Shown here piece after piece: positions 38,434 to 46,689 of a stretch of 64,000 nucleotides of DNA; position 1 is the stretch's first letter, and each line of letters begins with the position of its first letter. Where the stretch lies: contig NC_016943.1 in NCBI RefSeq assembly GCF_000284015.1, forward strand, positions 1,529,541 to 1,593,540, read 5' to 3'. Both the position numbers and the translations under genes were made by a program. The notes under the pieces were generated by a model that worked only from the letters and a program-made list of their open reading frames with translations, made no database searches and was not told the DNA's origin. This DNA is from Blastococcus saxobsidens DD2 (lineage in GTDB: Bacteria; Actinomycetota; Actinomycetes; Mycobacteriales; Geodermatophilaceae).

Positions 38434-38771
38434 CGCGACTCCTTGGATCTCGGGGACTTGCTCCGGCGTTCGTCCGGGAACGCCCCCTTATGATCGCCCG
38501 GCAACAGTCAGCGCTGCCGCACCGGTCGTCCCGGATGCCGCCGGCGCGCTGGACCGGATGCGTCTGCGGGAACGTGGGCGCCGTGACGTGCTTTACGTCA
38601 GCGGTCACCGCAGCCGCGGTCTCCAGCTCGTGAATCGTTCGTCGTCTTCTCTCATGTGGGCGGCTCCCGGGCGGGGGGCGCAAGCGAGGGGCAGGCGCTC
38701 GGGTGCGTGCCATCGTGTCCCGCGTCCGTTGCTGGTGGCTCCTGCACCGCGGCTCCTACTACGGTTCCGCT
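38434..38771. other. Intergenic region without recognisable gene
   Basis: About 340 bases lie between the dehydrogenase stump and the first iclR gene. No coding frame has family-like sequence or a good start. The last 60 bases should hold the iclR promoter, but I see no clear boxes. Confidence 0.5.
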
Positions 38772-39554
38772 ATGCAAGACAGTCGCGTAGCCCGGGTCAA
38801 TTCCGTGCAGTCCGTCGATCGAGCTGTATCGATCCTTCAGGTTCTTGCGCGCCGTGGCAGCGTCGGCGTCACCGAGATCGCCGGCGAGCTGGGCATGCAC
38901 AAGTCGACCGCCTTTCGGCTCCTCGCCACCCTGGAGGCCCGCGGGCTGGTCGAGCAGAACGCCGAGCGCGGGAGGTATCAGCTCGGCTACGGGGTGGTGC
39001 AGTTGGCTGCGGGAGCGACGAAGTCCGCGGGACTCGCCCTGCTCGGACTCCCCATCTGCCGAGAGTTGGCGGAGACGGTGGGCGAGACGGTGAACGTGGC
39101 GGTGCACGACGGACGGTGGGTCGTCAGCGTCGACCAGGTGATCGGCGCCGCGGCCGTGACGACCGTGAACTGGGTGGGCCAGCGCAGCCCCATGCACGCC
39201 ACGTCGGCCGGCAAGGTGTTCCTGGCGCACATGTCGCCGGACCAGCTGGACGCCGCGATCGCCGAGGACCTGGAGAGGTACACCCCGCACACCGTGGTGG
39301 ACCAGGACGTCCTCAGGCATCAGCTCGCGATCGTCCGCGAACGGGGCTTCGCCTCTACCAGCGAGGAGCACGAGATGGGCCTGGCAGCCATCGCGGCTCC
39401 GGTCTGCTCCATAGACGGCGGTGTGGTCGCAGCCGTCACCGTCTCCGGGCCCACGTTCAGGGTCAACGAGGACACGATGCCCGGCCTGGCCAAGCACGTG
39501 ATCGCGGCGGCCGGCGAGATCTCGCAGCGCAACGGCCATCCCAAGCGCGGCTGA
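38772..39554 (+). CDS. IclR-family transcriptional regulator
   Basis: This 260-residue regulator has an N-terminal winged helix (SVQSVDRAVSILQVLARRGSVGVTEIAGELGMHKSTAFRLLATLEARGLVEQ). The C-terminal effector domain shows typical IclR segments (VGQRSPMHATSAGKVFLAHM, TVVDQDVLRHQLAIVRERGFASTSEEHEMGLAAIAAPV). ATG 38772 begins next to the HTH; a longer in-frame start at 38703 is less likely. It converges with the oxygenase reductase gene and probably controls the osmolyte cluster to its right. Confidence 0.93.
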   Translation: MQDSRVARVNSVQSVDRAVSILQVLARRGSVGVTEIAGELGMHKSTAFRLLATLEARGLVEQNAERGRYQLGYGVVQLAAGATKSAGLALLGLPICRELAETVGETVNVAVHDGRWVVSVDQVIGAAAVTTVNWVGQRSPMHATSAGKVFLAHMSPDQLDAAIAEDLERYTPHTVVDQDVLRHQLAIVRERGFASTSEEHEMGLAAIAAPVCSIDGGVVAAVTVSGPTFRVNEDTMPGLAKHVIAAAGEISQRNGHPKRG

Positions 39555-39626
39555 CCGGCCGGTACGCCTTCCTTCTCCGCTCGGCCGCCCCGGGCACCGG
39601 CCCGGTCAACCACGCGGACGGGTGGG

Positions 39627-40814
39627 TCAGGCGTCGATCCGCAGGTCACTCAGCGGCTTCGAGCAGCAGATGAGCAGCTTGTCCTGCGCGATCTCACGCG
39701 GCCGGATCCCGCCCTGGTGCTGCATGTCCACGGTGCCGGAGAGGATGGTCGTCTTGCATGTGCCACACATGCCCTGACCGCAGGACGACGGAGGGGTCAA
39801 GCCGGCTCCGTACGCCGCGTCGAGGACGTTCTCGTCGGCACCGCAGCGGAACGTGCGACCGCTACGGACGAACTCGACGGAGAAGGTCGCCATCTGCGCT
39901 CCAGCACTCGGCGGCTGGGATTCGTCCCCACCATGGGTCTCGACGGGCGCGGAGCGGTCCTCGCCCGTCAGATCCTCGAACGAGAAGGACTCCTCGTGGT
40001 ACCGCGCCATGTCGAAGCCGGCCGCGACGAGCATCCGGCGGACCGCGGCCATGTACGGGGAGGGTCCGCAGCAGAACACGTCGCGCTCGTGGAGGTCAGG
40101 CGCGAGCACCCGCAACATCTCGTCGCTCAGGAAGCCCCGCAGGCCGACCCACGGCTCCCGAGGGGAGTCCCGTTCGCAGACGTGGCCGACGCGGATCGTC
40201 GGCGCCACGCTCGCCATCACGTCGAGCTCGCGCTGGAAGATGATGTCGGACGGGGTCCGCGCACTGTGCACGAAGAGGATGTCGATGTCCGAGCCCAGGT
40301 CGTACAGGGTGCGCGTCATGGACATCAGCGGGGTGATGCCGCTGCCGGCCGACAGGAACAGGTACTTGCCTGCGGGATGGCGGGCGGCCGAGAAGCGCCC
40401 GAACGGTCCGTCGGCCGTGATGCGCTGCCCAGGGCGCATGGTGTCGTGCAACCAGTTGGACACGAGTCCTCCGGGCTGCCGCTTGACCGTGATGCCGATC
40501 AGATGGGGCCGCGTGGGCGGCGTGGAGATGGTGTAGCACCGGTCCACCTCGCGGCCGCCGATCTGCAGGCGCAGGGTGATGAACTGGCCGGGGTCGAAGT
40601 GAAACAGCGCAGGGTGCTCGGACTCGAAGAGGAACGTCTTCACGTCGTGGGTGATGTCCAGGACCCGGCGGCACACCAGCGGGTAGTTGTCCGACTCTCC
40701 CCAGACCGGGAGTGCGGACGGGTGGGCCGTCATGCCGACGTGTACCTCAGCGGGGCACGGCACCGGGACAGCGTCCAGTACCGCCACGGAACTGGTGGGC
40801 GCGGTCATCGTCAA
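39627..40814 (-). CDS. Rieske oxygenase reductase component (GbcB type)
   Basis: This NAD(P)H-dependent ferredoxin reductase feeds electrons to the neighbouring Rieske oxygenase. The FAD domain has DRCYTIST (FAD) and LFLSAGSGITPLMSM, with the NAD-binding segment ending FCCGPSPYMAAVRRML. A C-terminal plant-type [2Fe-2S] domain has Cys345, Cys350, Cys353 and Cys383 (CGQGMCGTC, then LLICC). The product has 395 residues. The architecture equals GbcB of glycine betaine and stachydrine demethylases. A Pro/Ala-rich N-terminal extension of about 40 residues precedes the FAD domain. It is the last gene of the minus-strand group M24-Rieske-iclR-reductase. Confidence 0.9.
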   Translation of the reverse strand: MTMTAPTSSVAVLDAVPVPCPAEVHVGMTAHPSALPVWGESDNYPLVCRRVLDITHDVKTFLFESEHPALFHFDPGQFITLRLQIGGREVDRCYTISTPPTRPHLIGITVKRQPGGLVSNWLHDTMRPGQRITADGPFGRFSAARHPAGKYLFLSAGSGITPLMSMTRTLYDLGSDIDILFVHSARTPSDIIFQRELDVMASVAPTIRVGHVCERDSPREPWVGLRGFLSDEMLRVLAPDLHERDVFCCGPSPYMAAVRRMLVAAGFDMARYHEESFSFEDLTGEDRSAPVETHGGDESQPPSAGAQMATFSVEFVRSGRTFRCGADENVLDAAYGAGLTPPSSCGQGMCGTCKTTILSGTVDMQHQGGIRPREIAQDKLLICCSKPLSDLRIDA

Positions 40815-40925
40815 GCCTCTCGAGGTCGTGCTGGGACGCCGGTTCGGTCAGCCGGCGGGCTGGTTGTGGAGGGCCTGCGAAAGCCCTGTCCGGGCCGTCT
40901 CGTGGCGGTTCCTCATGACGTCGGC

Positions 40926-41783
40926 TCAGAGGGCCCGGGCGCGATCCCGCCCCCGCTGGAGTGCTGACTCGATGCGGCCGGCCGCGAGCCCCACCTGGTC
41001 GGCCGCCTGTGTGGCCCGGTGCCCGGACAGCCGCTGGGTGGGGCCGCTGACGGTCAGGACGCCGACGAGCTCCTCCGCCGGCCCGTAGATGCCCGTCGCG
41101 ACGCCCGACAAGCCCTCTTCCGCCTCGTCGATGCAGAGGGCGTGCCCGCGGTCGCGTACGCGGCGGAGGTCCACGCGCAGCTCGGTGGCCGTCGCGATCG
41201 TCGACGGGGTGAGACGTTCGAGCGGCTCGCGGAGGAAGTGCTCGAGCTGCTCGTCGTCGAAGGTGGCGAGCAGCACCTTCCCGCTCGCGCTCGCGTGCAG
41301 GGGGAACCGCTGCCCGACCCACGACTGCGGGCGAAGATGATGGGGTGCATCGACCTGGTGCACGAGGTCCAGCCCTCCGTCGGGGGCCACCACACTCAGC
41401 GTCCCGGTCTCCTTGACCGCGGCCACGAGATCGCCGAGGACCGGCCGGGCTGCCTCCAGGAGCACGAGTGATGCGTCGCTGCCCCGCGCGAGGCGCAGCA
41501 GTTCCGGCCCGATCAGCACCCGGTCGTCCCCCGCGACCCGCAGCAGGAAGCCCTCCTGTTCCAGTGTCTGGATCATCCGCAGCGCCGTGGCCCGGGGGAG
41601 CCCCGCCGCCCGAGCCAGCGACGAGACGTTCGCCCCGGGGTCGTCAGCGGTGGCGCGGAGGAGTGTGATCGCCTTCCTGACCGACTGGTTCAGCTTGGCT
41701 CCGTCGTCGCCAGCCGTCGCACGGCCACGGGGTACCGGCCCCAGCAGGGCCGACGGCCTCGCCCGGCCTTCCGTCTCGTCCAT
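40926..41783 (-). CDS. IclR-family transcriptional regulator
   Basis: This second IclR regulator has 285 residues: a basic N-terminal arm, winged helix (SVRKAITLLRATADDPGANVSSLARAAGLPRATALRMIQTLEQEGFLLR) and effector domain (VGQRFPLHASASGKVLLATF, RDRGHALCIDEAEEGLSGVATGIYG). ATG 41783 has AGAGG five bases upstream, better than GTG 41789. It lies between the oxygenase and reductase genes, so it is likely a local, pathway-specific regulator. Confidence 0.93.
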   Translation of the reverse strand: MDETEGRARPSALLGPVPRGRATAGDDGAKLNQSVRKAITLLRATADDPGANVSSLARAAGLPRATALRMIQTLEQEGFLLRVAGDDRVLIGPELLRLARGSDASLVLLEAARPVLGDLVAAVKETGTLSVVAPDGGLDLVHQVDAPHHLRPQSWVGQRFPLHASASGKVLLATFDDEQLEHFLREPLERLTPSTIATATELRVDLRRVRDRGHALCIDEAEEGLSGVATGIYGPAEELVGVLTVSGPTQRLSGHRATQAADQVGLAAGRIESALQRGRDRARAL

Positions 41784-41824
41784 GCCCACCTCTCCGGTTC
41801 TGCGGTCTCGATCGTCGACCTGGC

Positions 41825-43090
41825 CTAGCGGGACAGGTGAGCGGCCAGCCGGGAGATGTACCAGTTGACGAAGGCCTCGACGTCACCTTCGACCGTCGAG
41901 TACGGGCCCGGCTGGTAGCCGGGGTCCGTGACGCCCTTCTGGGTGCGCGCCACCAGGGTCCCGTCCTGCTCGTTGGTCGCCTGCCAGACCTTGGTCAGGG
42001 TCGCCACGTCATAGTCCACGCCCTCCACCGCGTCCGGGTGCACCAGCCAGGTGGTACGCAGGAAGGTGGTGCTCGGGCCGAGCGGGAGCACCGAGAACAC
42101 GACCGTGTGGTCGGCCAGCAGGTGGAACCACGAGTTCGGTTGCATGTGGATTGACAAGTCGCCGAACCGGTCCGTGGTCATGGATCCCATGAGCCTGCTG
42201 CACAGCGATTCGCCGTCGGTGTTGAACGACTTGCCCGCGCCGTCGAGCGGGGCATGGGAGAGCTGGAATCCGGTGGCGCGGGTGTCCAGTTCCCGCAGCC
42301 CCTCGACGGGGAAGCCCCGCCGGACGCACGCCGTCTGGAGATCCGCGGCGGCCTTGGTGAAGCGCTCGAAGACCGGGCGCAGGCGTGGCGGAACGTCCTC
42401 AGCGGTGTAGCCGAACAAGGGGAAATAGGCGCTCAGCAGCTCGGGGTGCCCGTCGCAGTGGTAGCACTCACGGTTGTTCTCCATGACGAGCTTCCAGTTG
42501 CCGCTCTCCACGAGGTCGACCTGATGCGCCACCTTGGCCTGGCGCAGCCCGTACGGGGTGAGGAAGTGTTCGACGCGGGCGGCCACCTCGTCGAAATCGG
42601 CCGGCGGATCGTCCGCGAGACACAGGAAGACGAGACCTCCGACGCTGCGGACGTGGACCGGCTTGAGGCTGAAACAGCTGCGGTCGAACGTTGCCGGCTG
42701 GTTGTCGGCGTGCATCAGGCGTCCGTCGACTCCGTACGTCCAGTGGTGGTACGGGCAGACCAGGTTGCCGACACTGCCCTGCGGCTCGTCGAGGAGACGC
42801 GATCCCCGGTGCCGGCACACGTTGTGGAAGGCCCGTACGTCTTCGTCGTCGTCCCGCACGACGATGACCGAGTAGCGGCCGACCTCGACGGTGACGTAGT
42901 CACCGGGTTCGGGCAGTTCGGCCTCCGTGGCGGCGAAGATCCAGTGCCTGGCGAAGATGGCGTCCACGTCCAGGTCGAAGAACTCCTGGCTCGTGTAGAA
43001 GGGCGCCTCCAGGCTGTATCCAGGAACGCGAGCGTTCACCAGATCGATCAAGCCGTGGGCATCCGTCGGGCGCTCGAGCTGCACCGTCAT
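41825..43090 (-). CDS. Rieske non-heme iron oxygenase alpha subunit (GbcA/stachydrine-demethylase type)
   Basis: This 421-residue oxygenase probably catalyses oxidative N-demethylation of a quaternary amine. The Rieske [2Fe-2S] ligands are Cys92-X-His94 and Cys112-X2-His115 (CRHRG, CPYHHWTYG). The catalytic domain contains NWKLVMENNRECYHCDGHPELL, which holds iron-ligand His residues and the bridging acidic residue, as in GbcA and Stc2. ATG 43090 has GGAGG six bases upstream. Two palindromes lie 100-150 bases upstream. With the reductase and the DgcA-like flavoprotein in the same cluster, glycine betaine or proline betaine are the likeliest substrates; carnitine or DMSP-like compounds cannot be excluded. 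Confidence 0.9.
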   Translation of the reverse strand: MTVQLERPTDAHGLIDLVNARVPGYSLEAPFYTSQEFFDLDVDAIFARHWIFAATEAELPEPGDYVTVEVGRYSVIVVRDDDEDVRAFHNVCRHRGSRLLDEPQGSVGNLVCPYHHWTYGVDGRLMHADNQPATFDRSCFSLKPVHVRSVGGLVFLCLADDPPADFDEVAARVEHFLTPYGLRQAKVAHQVDLVESGNWKLVMENNRECYHCDGHPELLSAYFPLFGYTAEDVPPRLRPVFERFTKAAADLQTACVRRGFPVEGLRELDTRATGFQLSHAPLDGAGKSFNTDGESLCSRLMGSMTTDRFGDLSIHMQPNSWFHLLADHTVVFSVLPLGPSTTFLRTTWLVHPDAVEGVDYDVATLTKVWQATNEQDGTLVARTQKGVTDPGYQPGPYSTVEGDVEAFVNWYISRLAAHLSR

Positions 43091-43190
43091 GGTGCGCCTC
43101 CAGGGATGGCGGGAACGGCTCGCCGGCGGGGACGAGCCGTCAGTGCGGGCACGGCTCCAGGTGCTCGGCGCGACGAATGCCCAGGCCGTG

Positions 43191-43224
43191 ATCATCTAGT
43201 GGGCGGGGGTGTCCACTAGATGAT
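43191..43224. promoter_or_regulatory. Large perfect operator-like dyad upstream of the Rieske gene
   Basis: ATCATCTAGTGG and its exact complement CCACTAGATGAT are separated by 10 bases. The sequence is AT-richer than the surroundings and sits in the promoter region of the Rieske gene, so it is a probable binding site for one of the cluster's regulators (IclR or GntR type). Confidence 0.65.
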
Positions 43225-43238
43225 GTGATATCTATCAC
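43225..43238. promoter_or_regulatory. CRP-like palindrome GTGATA-TC-TATCAC
   Basis: A perfect 14-bp dyad directly adjoins the larger operator. With the preceding T it reads TGTGA-N6-TCAC, close to the CRP consensus, which would fit catabolite or global control of the cluster. Confidence 0.5.
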
Positions 43239-43280
43239 GCTGCCGCACCGGGGTCAAGGTGCGCTGGGAAGAGGCAGGTG

Positions 43281-44558
43281 TCAGGCGCCGGACAGCTGGT
43301 CATCGTGCGGCGCACGGCTGAGCTGCTCCACGCCCTCGTCCGTCACCAGGATCTGCTCCTCCAGCTTGAGTCCCTCGTCATCCCCTTCTGCGCCCATGTA
43401 GGCCTCGACGCTGAAGACCATCCCGGCCTCGATCTCGCCGGCGTGGTGGTCCTCGAAGCGGATGACCGGGTACTCGTCGCTGAGGCCGCTGCCGTGAGCG
43501 ATGAACGGATACCGCTGGGCGCGATAGGCCGGCGGAAGGCGGCGGCCGAGCTTCTGCCCCACGTCGTCGAAGGCGGCCCCGGGCCTCAGCTCGCCGATGA
43601 TCTCGCTCAGGAAGGTCTCTGCATCGGCGTAGAGCCGTAGTTGCCGCGCGGTGGGCTTCGTGCTGCCGACTAGGTACGTGCGGGACACATCGGCGAGGTA
43701 GCCGGCCGGGCCGATGAGGTCGGTGTCGAACGACACCAGGTCGCCGGATCGGATGCGTCTGTCCCCGGCCTCGCGGAACCAGGGGTTCGTCCGGGGTCCT
43801 GACGACAGCAAGCGCGCTTCCACGTACTCGCCACCGAGCGCGAACGCGCGGCCGGTGAACTCGCCCCACGCCTCGTTCTCCGTCATACCGGGCCGGAGGA
43901 CGTGGTGCAGGTGGGTGACCGCCTCGTCGCAGGCGCTGACCGATCGCCGGATGAGCTCGATCTCCGCCGCACCCTTTCTGGCGCGCGCCTCCTCCATGGC
44001 GAGCTGTGCCGGCCGGAGGTGGAGGCCGGCCTCCTGCAGGGCCAGGAACCCATACGTGTCCAGTCGGTCCACGCCGATCCGGGCGTCCCGGATCGCCCAC
44101 TCCTGCAGCACGCGGGCCACCTCGGCGGCGAATCGCGCGGCTCGGTCATGGGCCCGATCCCCGGACCCGAAGGCGGACCAACTCGTCGCCGTCCGCGTCT
44201 CGAGATGCGGATACGGCGACACGAGGTCGGCCGGCGCGGAGGCGTACTCCCACAGGACCGGCTGGCCCTCGGCCGGTACCAGCATGTAGCGGTCGATCAT
44301 GTGCAGCGTCCAGACCGGCATGGTGGACGTCCCTGTCACGTACCTGATGTTGACGGGATCGGCCAGCAGCGCGGCTGCCAGATCATGCCGGTGCAGCGAG
44401 TCGCGGGTCCGCGCGATCGCATGCTCGACGGCCCCTCGGACGAGCGTGACGTCGACCTCAAGTCGCGTCTCCCGCGTCTGGCCCGAGGCGACCGACCGAG
44501 GAGTGTCGTACCTCGGTCCGCCGGACGTGCGCGACGCCGTTCCCGTCACCCTCGCCAT
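43281..44558 (-). CDS. M24-fold enzyme, DddP-like (candidate DMSP lyase)
   Basis: This 425-residue enzyme has the pita-bread fold. Metal-ligand positions are Asp278 and Asp280 (SFDTDLIGP), Asp290 (ADVSRTY), His355 (AHGSGLSDEYP), Glu385 (SVEAYMG) and Glu400 (LKLEEQILV). The spacing follows DddP (literature numbering D295, D297, D307, H371, E406, E421) and the proposed DddP base D377 corresponds to Asp361. The stretch EARLLSSGPRTNPWF is also DddP-like. M24 relatives also include creatinase and Xaa-Pro peptidases, so the activity needs assay. ATG 44558 has GGAG eight bases upstream. It is flanked by a BCCT transporter and a Rieske demethylase, consistent with an osmolyte substrate. Confidence 0.82.
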   Translation of the reverse strand: MARVTGTASRTSGGPRYDTPRSVASGQTRETRLEVDVTLVRGAVEHAIARTRDSLHRHDLAAALLADPVNIRYVTGTSTMPVWTLHMIDRYMLVPAEGQPVLWEYASAPADLVSPYPHLETRTATSWSAFGSGDRAHDRAARFAAEVARVLQEWAIRDARIGVDRLDTYGFLALQEAGLHLRPAQLAMEEARARKGAAEIELIRRSVSACDEAVTHLHHVLRPGMTENEAWGEFTGRAFALGGEYVEARLLSSGPRTNPWFREAGDRRIRSGDLVSFDTDLIGPAGYLADVSRTYLVGSTKPTARQLRLYADAETFLSEIIGELRPGAAFDDVGQKLGRRLPPAYRAQRYPFIAHGSGLSDEYPVIRFEDHHAGEIEAGMVFSVEAYMGAEGDDEGLKLEEQILVTDEGVEQLSRAPHDDQLSGA

Positions 44559-44590
44559 CGGTGGCACTCCTCGTGTCGACTGACCGTGTA

Positions 44591-44604
44591 GCACTGACGA
44601 GTGC
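44591..44604. promoter_or_regulatory. Small dyad before the M24 gene
   Basis: GCACT-GACG-AGTGC lies about 35 bases upstream of the M24 start. It may be a regulator site; the stem is short. Confidence 0.3.
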
Positions 44605-44674
44605 ACTAGCGACGTCGAGGGGCACCGTCCAGCCGGGACGTTGCCCCTCGACGCGCACCGGCGGAGGTCTCGGA

Positions 44675-46486
44675 TCAGCTGGACGGCTGAGGCTGCTTCG
44701 ACTGGCGGGCGTCAGCGGCCACGCCGTTGCCTGCACCGTCCGGGGCCGGTTGCTGGACGACGTTCGCCGGCAGCTCCTGGACGGTGTTCGGTCGCATCTC
44801 GGCGATCACGGTGCGCACCCCCGGCGGAACGGTGGTCACCACCGGCTCGTCGCGCAGCTGCTTGACCAGGCTGTAGCAGACGCCGAGCATGACGACCAGG
44901 AACGGCACCCCGAACACGATCACGGTGGTCTGGATCGCGTCCAGGCCTCCGGCGAGCAGCAGGGCGATCGCGACCGCGCCGATCATCGATCCCCAGGTGA
45001 CGACCAGCCAGGTCCGGGGGTGGAGCGATCCGCCCTGCGAGAGCATGCCGAGCACGAGGGACGCGGCGTCCGCTCCGGCGACGTAGAAGAGCATGATCAG
45101 GACGACCACCAGCACCGCGACCACCGTCGAGAGCGGCATCGCATCGAGCATCGTGAAGAGCGTGTTCTCCACGCCACTGCTCAGCGACGCAGCCATGTCG
45201 GTGACTCCGGTGAGCTCGAACCGGATGGCGGTGCCACCCATCACGACGAACCACACGGTGCTGACGAGTGTCGGCACGATCAACACGCAGATCACGAACT
45301 CGCGGATGGTCCGACCTCGCGAGATCCGCGCCATGAAGGTGCCCACGAACGGCGCCCACGACAGCCACCACGCCCAGTAGAAGATCGTCCAGCCGGCCAG
45401 CCATTCGCCGCCGCCGGACGCGCCCGTGCGGAACGACATGGGCACGACCTGAGCCAGGTAGCCGCCGAAGGACTCGACCAACGTGTTCAGCAGGAAGATC
45501 GTGGGTCCGAAGGCGAAGACGAAAATCAGCAAGCCGACGGCCAACCCGGCGTTGATGTTGGCCATCCATTTGACGCCCCGCTCCGTCCCGCTGACCGCCG
45601 AGAGCACGAAGAGCGCGGTCAGCACGACGATGACCACGATGGAGACGGTGTTGCTGGTGGGTGCGTCGAACACCCGTGTCAGCCCGCTGTTGATCTGGAT
45701 CGCACCGAGACCGAGCGACGTGGCGGCTCCGAAGGTGGTGATGAAGAGTCCGAAGATGTCGACGGCCCGGCGGGCGGGGTGCGACGGGTCCTTCCGCGGG
45801 AACACGATAGAGCTGAGCAGGTTGGGCAGGCCCTTCCGGAACGTCGCGTAGGCCAGGGCGAGGCCGACGACGCCGTAGAGCGCCCACGGGTGCAGTCCCC
45901 AGTGGAAGATCGTGTACTCGAGACCGAGCTCCGCGGACTCGGGGGTCCCGGGTTCGGCCATGTCCATCGGCGGCGTGAGCAGGTGGGACAGCGGCTCGGC
46001 GACGCCCCAGAAGATAAGCCCGATCCCCATCCCGGTGGCGAACATCATGGAGATCCACGAGAAGGTGCTGAACTCGGGCCGTTCGTCGTCGCGACCGAGC
46101 CGGATCCGCCCGTACCGCGAGAGCGCGAGCATGAGCATCAGCAGCACGAAACCGGCGGTGACGGCCACGTACACCCAGCCGGTGGCGTCGATCATCCGGT
46201 CCAGGACCGCCGACGCCGTCGCGGCCAGCGAGGTGGGCGAGATGACGCCCCAGAGCACGAAGGCCAGGGTGAGGGCCATCCCGGCGATGAAGACGGTTCT
46301 GTCGACCGGCCGGTCCACGTCGGCGGCCCGCGGATGCGTCCGGTCGTCATTGGGTGCGGCGTGGACGAAGCGCCGGGTGACCACGAACGTCTCCTCGACC
46401 GCCACGTCACCGTCGGCGCTTCCGGGAGACAGTCGGTGGTCACCAGCACCGGCGGGGGGCTCGGGCTGGGGATCTTCGGGGCTCAT
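44675..46486 (-). CDS. BCCT-family betaine/choline/carnitine-type transporter
   Basis: This secondary transporter for quaternary ammonium or sulfonium osmolytes has 603 residues and about 12 transmembrane helices. Family motifs are MMFATGMGIGLIFWGVAEP (the Gly-rich Na-site region of TM3) and the Trp-rich TM8 signature TIFYWAWWLSWAPFVGTFMARISRGRTIREF. It has an N-terminal cytoplasmic extension of about 65 residues and a Pro/Gln-rich tail. ATG 46486 has GAGAGG upstream. It probably imports the substrate of the adjacent enzymes. Confidence 0.93.
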   Translation of the reverse strand: MSPEDPQPEPPAGAGDHRLSPGSADGDVAVEETFVVTRRFVHAAPNDDRTHPRAADVDRPVDRTVFIAGMALTLAFVLWGVISPTSLAATASAVLDRMIDATGWVYVAVTAGFVLLMLMLALSRYGRIRLGRDDERPEFSTFSWISMMFATGMGIGLIFWGVAEPLSHLLTPPMDMAEPGTPESAELGLEYTIFHWGLHPWALYGVVGLALAYATFRKGLPNLLSSIVFPRKDPSHPARRAVDIFGLFITTFGAATSLGLGAIQINSGLTRVFDAPTSNTVSIVVIVVLTALFVLSAVSGTERGVKWMANINAGLAVGLLIFVFAFGPTIFLLNTLVESFGGYLAQVVPMSFRTGASGGGEWLAGWTIFYWAWWLSWAPFVGTFMARISRGRTIREFVICVLIVPTLVSTVWFVVMGGTAIRFELTGVTDMAASLSSGVENTLFTMLDAMPLSTVVAVLVVVLIMLFYVAGADAASLVLGMLSQGGSLHPRTWLVVTWGSMIGAVAIALLLAGGLDAIQTTVIVFGVPFLVVMLGVCYSLVKQLRDEPVVTTVPPGVRTVIAEMRPNTVQELPANVVQQPAPDGAGNGVAADARQSKQPQPSS

Positions 46487-46531
46487 GGCACACCTCTCGT
46501 TGCGCACAGCGCTTCGGTATCGCCACACGAA

Positions 46532-46553
46532 ACAGTGTGATCTGGACCACTGT
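46532..46553. promoter_or_regulatory. Operator-like dyad upstream of the BCCT gene
   Basis: ACAGTG-N10-CACTGT is a perfect 6-bp dyad about 46 bases before the BCCT start codon, in position to control it. The nearby two-HTH GntR-type regulator is the obvious candidate ligand. Confidence 0.45.
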
Positions 46554-46689
46554 CAACGGCCACTTGCGGAGCCGTACGGTGACGCCGCGTTCCGGCGCGC
46601 CGGTCGATCGGACGAGCCGCCCTGACGGGATTCCGTCCTCCGACCGGGCGATCCGGCCAGCGTCTGCGGGGAGGCGTCGGTCCCCGGCC

